Shown: in pieces, positions 1 to 4,732 of the stretch | How the letters are laid out: the number at the start of each line of letters is the position of its first letter | Position numbering within the stretch: the stretch's first letter is position 1 | Source: Pseudomonadota bacterium | GTDB lineage: Bacteria > Pseudomonadota > Alphaproteobacteria > Caulobacterales > Aquidulcibacteraceae | Reading direction: 5' to 3' | DNA: 15,333 nt | NCBI GenBank assembly: GCA_023410295.1 | Contig: JAEYPY010000168.1 | Location: forward strand, 1-15,333 | Made by a program: the position numbers and the translations under genes | Notes under the pieces: generated by a model | The model's database searches: none | What the model was told of the DNA's origin: nothing | What the model saw: only the letters and a program-made list of their open reading frames with translations

Positions 1-37
1 CACTTCCCGTAGCCAATAGGCGAATAGCGTCTCCCGA

Positions 38-1048
38 TCAGGCGGCGCTATCAGCGGCCTTGTAGGTGAGGCGCTTGCCAACGACCTGAGTAATCAGTTG
101 TTCGGCGCGGTCTTGATCGTCCATGCCAAGCGCGACGCGGGTGTTATGGCGATAATCGAACTCGGCCAGATAGCGGTGCAAGTGCTTCTCTGAGCAATGC
201 TGATAGACGCCGCGCATCCCGCGCTTGAAGGTGCTGAAATAGCTCTCGCAGCTATTGTTATGGACCGCGCCGTTCTCGTTCCACTTCACGTATTCGCCAA
301 GCGAGTGACGCACAGAGGCATGCTCGGCAAACTCTTTGCCGACGCCCAGATAGAGCGAGCTTGCGTCAGTGTGGAGGCGCGAGCGGCGGTCAACGTTCTC
401 ACGCACAATCTTCGCAACGGTTTCAACATTGGCTTCCGCAACGTGGAAGGTGCGCGCGGAGCCGCCGCGTTCAATCAGCGAGACAATGGCGCGGCGGTTC
501 GCGGGGCCGAACACCGCGGAGTCAGAGTCAGACGGGCCGCGACGGCGCGACTTGAAGCGCTTGCCTTGCTTGGTGAACTCAGCCGGGTTCGCCACTTTGC
601 CGTGGTAGGTTTCATCCACTTCCACGACCTTGCCTTCGCCGCCCATCGGAGGAAGCGAGCCAGCACGCGGCGCCATCGCCATGCGGATGCGATGCGACAT
701 GAACCAAGCGGTTTTGAGGGTGACGCCCAGAGTGCGGTGAAGCTGGTTAGAGCTGATGCCTTTCTTGCTCGCGGCCATGAGCGCGATCGCTTGCAGCCAC
801 AGATGCAGCGGCGCGTGGCTATCTTCAAAGATGGTGCCGACGCGCACGGTGAACTGAGCGCGGCAGGCGCGGCACTTCTTCAGGCCCAAACGAACGCGGC
901 CCTTTTTGTCCTTCACGCCTTGGAGCGGATAGCCTTCGCCGCCGCACTTCGGGCAGACCGGGCCTTGGGGCCAGAGCTTGCCTTCGAGGTACGCGAACGC
1001 GGCGGCTTCATCGTGAAAGTGCGGAGCAGAGAGAACGGACTTGGCCAT
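38..1048 (-). CDS. IS1595-family (ISXO2-like) DDE transposase
   Basis: 336-residue transposase that would cut and rejoin the ends of its insertion sequence. An N-terminal zinc ribbon is formed by CPKC (residues 32-35) and CRAC (59-62). A helical, HTH-like region follows (about 80-125), then an RNase-H-fold catalytic domain with D145 in VVEVDETYHGK, D228 in HTDASSLY and the N265/E268 region of NNSCESYFSTFKRG, the arrangement typical of the IS1595/ISXO2 group. Length and opening (MAKSVLSAPHFHDEAAAFAY) fit a complete protein, with no frameshift. The start is 6 bases after a -10 element, so the mRNA may be leaderless. I cannot see the terminal inverted repeats: the left end is cut by the window and no matching partner is visible on the right, so whether this is a complete mobile element or a stranded gene is open. 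The family call is firm; mobility is inferred. Confidence 0.92.
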   Translation of the reverse strand: MAKSVLSAPHFHDEAAAFAYLEGKLWPQGPVCPKCGGEGYPLQGVKDKKGRVRLGLKKCRACRAQFTVRVGTIFEDSHAPLHLWLQAIALMAASKKGISSNQLHRTLGVTLKTAWFMSHRIRMAMAPRAGSLPPMGGEGKVVEVDETYHGKVANPAEFTKQGKRFKSRRRGPSDSDSAVFGPANRRAIVSLIERGGSARTFHVAEANVETVAKIVRENVDRRSRLHTDASSLYLGVGKEFAEHASVRHSLGEYVKWNENGAVHNNSCESYFSTFKRGMRGVYQHCSEKHLHRYLAEFDYRHNTRVALGMDDQDRAEQLITQVVGKRLTYKAADSAA

Positions 1049-1054
1049 GCCCTC

Positions 1055-1083
1055 AATCTAGATTTTGCGCCTGGGTTTGTCAA
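1055..1083 (-). promoter_or_regulatory. Sigma-70-type promoter of the transposase gene
   Basis: On the minus strand a perfect -35 TTGACA (1083-1078) is followed by a 17-base spacer and TAGATT (1060-1055, four of six matches to TATAAT). The expected start point, about 7 bases beyond the -10, coincides with the A of the transposase ATG at 1048. This is read from sequence only; no transcript data are available. Confidence 0.6.
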
Positions 1084-1092
1084 GTATCATAT

Positions 1093-1108
1093 CGTGACTC
1101 ACGTCACA
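1093..1108. promoter_or_regulatory. CRP/FNR-superfamily-like palindrome
   Basis: CGTGA-N6-TCACA matches nine of ten fixed positions of the enterobacterial CRP consensus TGTGA-N6-TCACA. It lies between the divergent transposase promoter and the first 30-residue peptide gene, centred about 80 bases before that gene's ATG. A weak TACCTT at 1130-1135 sits where a class II activator would place a -10 element. The similarity is seen; the bound factor and the target gene are inferred. The core also contains the shorter symmetric forms GTGAC-N4-GTCAC and CGTGA-N1-TCACG, so another dimeric regulator is possible. Confidence 0.3.
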
Positions 1109-1180
1109 GCGACAAGGTTAGCCCGCGCGTACCTTCTCCTCATCGAAGCGCTGCCGCTTCACCCAAGAGGAGCAACCGAG

Positions 1181-1273
1181 ATGACCAAGTTCTACAGCCT
1201 GATCGCCGCCGCCGCCGTGTTCTTCCCGGCCGCTTACGCCACCGTCGCGCAAGCCGCGCAAATCGTCGCCTGA
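1181..1273 (+). CDS. Small hydrophobic peptide, first tandem copy (unknown function)
   Basis: 30-residue peptide beginning MTKFYSLIAAAAVFFP and ending ATVAQAAQIVA. It has a lysine at position 3, a hydrophobic core over about residues 4-22 and a short polar, alanine-rich tail, so it resembles a single membrane helix or a signal peptide with no mature domain. A strong ribosome-binding site, AGAGGAG (1166-1172), lies 8 bases before the ATG. The best evidence that it is real is the paralogue immediately downstream: 22 of 30 residues match, the start, length and QAAQIVA tail are shared, and synonymous changes (GCT/GCC, ACC/ACG, GCG/GCC) are mixed in. An open frame from 197 runs into it in the same phase, but that upstream part is only antisense to the transposase. 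I do not recognise the family. A small membrane peptide, a toxin-like peptide or a leader peptide are all possible. Confidence 0.65.
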   Translation: MTKFYSLIAAAAVFFPAAYATVAQAAQIVA

Positions 1274-1306
1274 TCGGCCCGCCCACAGAATTCGAAAGCC
1301 AGTCCA

Positions 1307-1399
1307 ATGACCAAGCTCTACGCCCTGATCGCCGCCTGCGCCGTGTTCGCTCCGTTCGCCATGGCCACGCTCAATCAAGCCGCCCAAATCGTCGCCTAA
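1307..1399 (+). CDS. Small hydrophobic peptide, second tandem copy (unknown function)
   Basis: 30-residue paralogue of the preceding peptide, beginning MTKLYALIAACAVFAPF and ending ATLNQAAQIVA. The eight differences lie at positions 4, 6, 11, 15, 17, 19, 22 and 23, all within or beside the hydrophobic segment; the MTK opening, the central AVF-x-P pattern and the seven-residue QAAQIVA tail are unchanged. It follows the first copy after 33 bases and has no obvious Shine-Dalgarno sequence (the bases before the ATG are AAAGCCAGTCCA), so its translation may depend on the upstream copy. It carries a cysteine (C11) absent from copy one. A strong intrinsic terminator starts 21 bases after the stop, so the two genes look like a complete short transcription unit. 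Function unknown. Confidence 0.65.
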   Translation: MTKLYALIAACAVFAPFAMATLNQAAQIVA

Positions 1400-1419
1400 G
1401 CTCCCGCGCGACGCATAAG

Positions 1420-1459
1420 AAAGGCCGCGAAGGATGCTCCCCCTCCGCGGCCTTTTTTG
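1420..1459 (+). terminator. Rho-independent terminator of the peptide pair
   Basis: AAAGGCCGCG (1420-1429) pairs perfectly with CGCGGCCTTT (1446-1455) around a 16-base loop, and the second arm runs into six T residues (1453-1458), then GTT. This is the clearest intrinsic terminator in the window. The A-rich left flank (ATAAGAAA) would give a weaker U-tract on the other strand, so it may partly serve the converging alanine dehydrogenase transcript as well. Confidence 0.85.
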
Positions 1460-1490
1460 TTCTCAGCGTTCGCACTGGCGCTAGACAGCG

Positions 1491-2603
1491 CTACGAAAGC
1501 CAACTTGGCCGCTTCGACTTGAAGCCGAGATCGCGCGCTACCGCTTCGTGGGCGATGTCGCCATCATAGACATTGAGTCCGTTGGCCAAGTGCGGATCGT
1601 CCTGCAGCGCCTGCTTATAGCCTTTGTTCGCTAGCGCCAGCGTGAATGGCAACGTCGCGTTATTCAACGCAAACGCGCTGGTGCGGGCCACCGCACCCGG
1701 CATGTTCGCGACGCAATAATGGATGATGCCGTCGACATTGAACACCGGGTCCGAATGCGTAGTTGGCTTCGAAGTCTCGAAGCAGCCGCCCTGATCGATC
1801 GAAATGTCGACCAGCACCGAACCCGGCTGCATCGTCTTCAGCATGTCTCGCGTAATCAGCTTCGGCGCCGCTGCCCCCGCCACCAGCACCGCGCCAACGA
1901 CGACATCCGCATCCTTGATCGCTTCGGCGATCGCCGCGCTGGTCGAATAGACCGTTTCCAAACGGCCATTGAATTCGCGGTCGAGCTCTTCGAGCCGCGC
2001 CGGGTTCTTGTCGAACACCTGCACCCGCGCGCGCATGCCGACAGCGATCTGCGCTGCGTTGTAGCCAGAGACGCCCGCGCCCAGGATCACGACATTGCCC
2101 GGCTGCACGCCCGGCACGCCGCCCAACAGCACGCCGCGCCCGCCGTGCGCCTTCTCCAAAAAGTACGCGCCGACCTGGATCGACATGCGGCCCGCGACTT
2201 CCGACATGGGCTTCAAGAGCGGCAGGCGGCCATCGCGATCAGTTACCGTCTCATACGCAATACAAGTCGCACCCGACTGGATCAGTCCCTTCGCTTGCTC
2301 CGGATCCGGCGCGAGGTGGAGATAGGTGAAGAGAATGTGCTCCGGCTTCAGCCGCGCGATCTCGACCGCCTGCGGCTCCTTCACCTTCACGATCATCTCG
2401 GCGGTCTCGAACACGGCGTCCGCGTTCGGCAAAATCTTCACACCGACCTTTTCGTAGACCTCGTCCGGCGCGCCGATGCCTTCGCCGGCTTTGGTTTCGA
2501 GAAACACTTCGTGACCGTAACGGACCAGCTCGGCCGCGCTCTCCGGCGTCAGGCCGACGCGATACTCATGGACCTTGATTTCCTTCGGGCAGCCGACGCG
2601 CAT
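1491..2603 (-). CDS. ald: Alanine dehydrogenase
   Basis: NAD-dependent oxidative deamination of L-alanine to pyruvate and ammonium (reversible), a cytosolic step linking alanine use to central carbon. The 370-residue protein has the family's usual length. Residues fall exactly on the numbering of the well-studied mycobacterial enzyme: R15, K75 (IVKVKEP), H96 (TYLHLAP) and D270 (DISIDQGG), with the Rossmann glycines GAGVSG at 175-180 and D198 for the NAD ribose. The C-terminus (NVYDGDIAHEAVARDLG) is also typical. The start MRVGCPKEIK is chosen over an in-frame ATG 14 codons upstream because AGGAGA lies 7 bases before it and the family normally begins with MRVGxPKEIK. It is divergent from an Lrp/AsnC regulator that probably controls it. 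Called with near certainty; regulation by the neighbour is inferred. Confidence 0.97.
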   Translation of the reverse strand: MRVGCPKEIKVHEYRVGLTPESAAELVRYGHEVFLETKAGEGIGAPDEVYEKVGVKILPNADAVFETAEMIVKVKEPQAVEIARLKPEHILFTYLHLAPDPEQAKGLIQSGATCIAYETVTDRDGRLPLLKPMSEVAGRMSIQVGAYFLEKAHGGRGVLLGGVPGVQPGNVVILGAGVSGYNAAQIAVGMRARVQVFDKNPARLEELDREFNGRLETVYSTSAAIAEAIKDADVVVGAVLVAGAAAPKLITRDMLKTMQPGSVLVDISIDQGGCFETSKPTTHSDPVFNVDGIIHYCVANMPGAVARTSAFALNNATLPFTLALANKGYKQALQDDPHLANGLNVYDGDIAHEAVARDLGFKSKRPSWLS

Positions 2604-2610
2604 GGGAATT

Positions 2611-2616
2611 TCTCCT
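2611..2616 (-). promoter_or_regulatory. Ribosome-binding site deciding the ald start
   Basis: AGGAGA on the minus strand, 7 bases upstream of the ATG at 2603. It supports the 370-residue form and argues against the longer form starting at 2645. Confidence 0.8.
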
Positions 2617-2635
2617 GGAATGCGCTGACGTAGCG

Positions 2636-2657
2636 CGAAGAACATGCACTTTCTTCG
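2636..2657. promoter_or_regulatory. 7-bp inverted repeat in the ald/regulator control region
   Basis: CGAAGAA (2636-2642) and TTCTTCG (2651-2657) are perfect inverted arms separated by 8 bases, centred about 43 bases upstream of the ald start codon. The position suits an operator for the divergently encoded Lrp-type protein, or an RNA hairpin in a longer ald leader. The repeat is seen; its role is inferred. Confidence 0.4.
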
Positions 2658-2668
2658 ATATTTTGCTA
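2654..2668 (+). promoter_or_regulatory. Lrp-box-like site
   Basis: The 15 bases ending TTTTGCTA match 12 of 15 positions of the Escherichia coli Lrp consensus YAGHAWATTWTDCTR; mismatches are at positions 2-4. It is AT-rich in a GC-rich genome, lies in the 99-base gap between ald and the Lrp-family gene, and partly overlaps the inverted repeat beside it. A further TTTGC-N10-GCAAA symmetry (2662-2681) may be a second, phased contact. Lrp-family proteins commonly control the ald gene they face and their own gene. Confidence 0.45.
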
Positions 2669-2702
2669 CCGCCGCCGCAAATCGCGGCTAATCTGTAGCG
2701 CC

Positions 2703-3191
2703 ATGACCGCCGCCACGCAAAAATCTCCCGTCCAGATGGACGAATTCGACCATAAAATCCTGACCGAGCTCGAGCGCGACGGCGCCCTCACCGCCGCCGC
2801 CCTCTCCGAGCGCGTCGGCCTCTCCCCCTCCGCCTGCCACCGGCGTGTCAAAGCCATGGAGGCCGCCGGCGTGATCGAGGGCTACGCCGCCATCATCTCG
2901 GAAAAAGCGCTCGGCCGCAGCGCCACCATTTTCGTCGCCGTCACGCTGGAGAACCAGCGCAGCGAAACCATGGCCGCGTTCGAACGCGCCGTCGCCCGCT
3001 GCCGCGAGGTGCAAGACTGCCACCTGATGACCGGCGAGAGCGATTATCTGCTGCGCATCGTCATCGCCGACGACGACCGCTACGAGCGCGTGCACCAAGA
3101 CACGCTCTCCAAACTCCCCGGCGTGCGGCGGCTGGTCAGCAACTTCACCATCCGCACCGTCTTCCGGCGCGCGGCGAGTGTGGCGCACTGA
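2703..3191 (+). CDS. Lrp/AsnC-family transcriptional regulator, probably of ald
   Basis: 162-residue feast/famine regulator. An N-terminal winged helix-turn-helix (about residues 12-62, MDEFDHKILTELERDG through LSPSACHRRVKAME) is followed by a RAM ligand-binding domain (about 75-155) with the typical DCHLMTGESDYLLRIV and LSKLPGVRRLVSNFTIRTV segments, which bind an amino acid and drive assembly into larger oligomers. Divergence from alanine dehydrogenase across 99 bases points to an AldR/Lrp-like activator responding to alanine or leucine; this is inference from context. No good Shine-Dalgarno precedes the ATG at 2703. The second ATG (residue 12, at 2736) would give an equally family-like N-terminus, so the start is uncertain by 11 codons. 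Confidence 0.93.
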   Translation: MTAATQKSPVQMDEFDHKILTELERDGALTAAALSERVGLSPSACHRRVKAMEAAGVIEGYAAIISEKALGRSATIFVAVTLENQRSETMAAFERAVARCREVQDCHLMTGESDYLLRIVIADDDRYERVHQDTLSKLPGVRRLVSNFTIRTVFRRAASVAH

Positions 3192-3246
3192 GGATTATCG
3201 ACGTCGGCGAGCTAGATCGGCTCCGTAAACCAGCCTCGATGTGGCG

Positions 3247-3275
3247 TTGACAGCACAAACCCCGTGTTGGCTAAG
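3247..3275 (+). promoter_or_regulatory. Candidate promoter of the first lipoprotein gene
   Basis: A perfect -35 TTGACA (3247-3252), a 17-base spacer and GCTAAG (3270-3275) lie in the 125-base gap after the Lrp-type gene. The -10 is weak against TATAAT (three of six) but contains the GCTA core common in Caulobacter housekeeping promoters. The expected start near 3282 would leave a leader of about 35 bases containing the AAGGTGA ribosome-binding region. Nothing else is evident in this gap. Confidence 0.4.
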
Positions 3276-3316
3276 GTGGTCGCGTATCACTGGGGTAGGT
3301 AAGGTGACGCCAGCAC

Positions 3317-4102
3317 ATGCTGACTAATTTGTTCGCGCACATTGGCGTCGGTTTAGCGCTCACCTTTATCCTGAGCGCCTGCGCGGCGCCCGCCACTCCG
3401 CTTCCACAAATCGAATCATGGCTGGCGACAGGCGCTCCGGCGCCGCCACCGCAACGGCGCTGCCGTCTTGTCGCAGACGTCGATCTGCGCGCGCTTGAAC
3501 GAGCCCAACACGCGCCTGAGCGCATCGCACAGCGCGAACGGGCTTTGAGTTACATGCAGGCGGCCGTAGATCAAATTTTCATTCCTGCTTCGTCGCCTTA
3601 CCGGCCACAGCCTGATGCGTCGGTTGTGATCCGCGCCGTCTCCCCACCCGGCGGCGGACACAGCAATACGATGTGGAGTGTTGTGTGGCGCGATAGCGCC
3701 GGCGCATGGTGGTTTTGGAAACAGAACCGGACCACCGACGCACCTCCGCCGCCTCCGCCGCCGGGTACGCAGGAGCACCGCGATTACTTTGCGCGCTTTC
3801 CAACAGGCGTTCCCGCCGATGACATTCGATGGCCGCCCCAGACGGGACGCCTCAATGCGGACCTTGCGGAGACTTTGGAGACAACGCTCAACGACCCTTG
3901 CCGCGCTTGGGAGCCCGATATTTGGCCCAGCGATACGCCTTTGACCCGAGGCAGTCGCGTGACGCCTCCACCGCCGCCACAGGACTCTTCTTCAACCTAT
4001 GTTGAGTTGCGAGAGGGAAACCGCACGCGCTTTATCGCAGGCGTCCACTACCGCGAGTCGCTTCAAGACATTCTTGTCGACATTGCCGCGTATCCCGGCT
4101 GA
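3317..4102 (+). CDS. Putative lipoprotein of unknown function with proline-rich linkers
   Basis: 261 residues. A type II signal peptide (hydrophobic 8-20) ends in the lipobox LSAC, lipidated cysteine C22, so the protein should be anchored to a membrane facing the periplasm. The mature part has a tryptophan-rich stretch (MWSVVWRDSAGAWWFW, about 119-134), a run of seven prolines (143-149) and a second of five (217-221); C49 and C195 could form a disulfide. The C-terminal strand-like segment (STYVELREGNRTRFIAGVHY) suggests a small beta domain. I recognise no family. The start is supported by AAGGTGA about 10 bases upstream; the GTG inside that motif is out of frame. Codon use is visibly less GC-biased than in neighbours (for example 29 G+C of 60 bases at 3541-3600), hinting at different ancestry or relaxed selection. 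Confidence 0.75.
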   Translation: MLTNLFAHIGVGLALTFILSACAAPATPLPQIESWLATGAPAPPPQRRCRLVADVDLRALERAQHAPERIAQRERALSYMQAAVDQIFIPASSPYRPQPDASVVIRAVSPPGGGHSNTMWSVVWRDSAGAWWFWKQNRTTDAPPPPPPPGTQEHRDYFARFPTGVPADDIRWPPQTGRLNADLAETLETTLNDPCRAWEPDIWPSDTPLTRGSRVTPPPPPQDSSSTYVELREGNRTRFIAGVHYRESLQDILVDIAAYPG

Positions 4103-4160
4103 AGCTACGGTCATACTTTCCGTTCCGCACCAAAGCGGTTTTCAACCTGAGTCTTGAACG

Positions 4161-4586
4161 ATGTTGACCCGCCTTCAGTGTGTTCGAAGCCAAGCCCTGA
4201 TCCTCGTAATCGCTCTCGTGAGCGCCTGCGCGACGGCGTCGAGCGTTCCGAGCAGCGCGCTCGTTGGCCAGTGGCGCCAGGCTGAAATTGACTGCGGCAT
4301 AGCGCTGGACGTCCGGGAATTGGAGTTTGGCGCCAACGGCCGGTTTAGCGTTACATGGCGCCCCTTCGAAACCTATCGCGACTATTGGGGACGCTGGAGC
4401 TTCAACGAGCGGACGCGCGAGCTTGAGCTCGTAATTGACGGCGGCAACAACCGGCCGGCTGATTTTGTTGGACAAGGGCGTATCACGCTTTCCGAAGGCA
4501 CACTGCATCTCGGCGAAATCTCGCTGGGGTCCGCTTATGGACGAGGGCCATGCACGGCGCCGTTTCGAACGATCCAATCGCGTTAG
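4161..4586 (+). CDS. Putative small lipoprotein of unknown function
   Basis: 141 residues with a hydrophobic N-terminal segment (about 10-20) and lipobox VSAC, lipidated cysteine C23, so a periplasm-facing lipoprotein is expected. The mature part starts with SSALVGQWRQAEIDCG and continues as alternating strand-like segments (RELEFGANGRFSVTW, YWGRWSFNERTRELELVI, GRITLSEGTLHLGEI). This pattern resembles small lipocalin-like or META-like beta-barrel lipoproteins that begin with a G-x-W motif. That resemblance is a fold guess, not a family call. It follows the preceding lipoprotein gene after 58 bases in the same direction and shares its more relaxed base composition, so the two may be co-transcribed and co-inherited. 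There is no strong Shine-Dalgarno. Confidence 0.7.
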   Translation: MLTRLQCVRSQALILVIALVSACATASSVPSSALVGQWRQAEIDCGIALDVRELEFGANGRFSVTWRPFETYRDYWGRWSFNERTRELELVIDGGNNRPADFVGQGRITLSEGTLHLGEISLGSAYGRGPCTAPFRTIQSR

Positions 4587-4591
4587 CAGTG

Positions 4592-4660
4592 ATCCCATTT
4601 CAGCATTATCCTCATTGGGATACACTTCGTCCGGCGCCCTTCGCCCGCGTTAGGGCGGGC
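4592..4660. other. Inverted repeats in the gap before acs
   Basis: The 146-base gap between the second lipoprotein gene and acs holds two symmetric elements. ATCCCA (4592-4597) and TGGGAT (4616-4621) are inverted 6-bp arms 18 bases apart, spaced like an operator. GCCCGC (4643-4648) and GCGGGC (4655-4660) form a 6-bp, 6-base-loop hairpin followed by CTCTTCGCTT, too poor in T for a confident terminator. No convincing -35/-10 pair for acs was found. Confidence 0.25.
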
Positions 4661-4732
4661 CTCTTCGCTTCGGGGTAGGCGCTTGCACTGAGGCCTCACA
4701 TCGCGACAATCCCCGGCCAAAGAGGAACCGCC

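Noticed and set aside
197..1180. Long plus-strand open frame across the transposase region, continuing in phase into the first small peptide gene
   Set aside because: It is the antisense of a clear IS1595 transposase and shows no family features. Only its last 30 codons, which have their own ribosome-binding site and a downstream paralogue, are kept.
1..1180. A complete insertion sequence with terminal inverted repeats
   Set aside because: The left end is cut off and no matching inverted repeat or target duplication could be identified, so only the transposase gene is annotated.
2604..2645. Longer alanine dehydrogenase start 14 codons upstream
   Set aside because: The extra residues (MFFALRQRIPGEIP) are not family-like, lie within the operator-like dyad region, and a good AGGAGA site precedes the internal ATG.
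4643..4670. Intrinsic terminator after the second lipoprotein gene
   Set aside because: A 6-bp GC hairpin exists, but the following CTCTTCGCTT lacks a T-run, so it is listed only as an inverted repeat.
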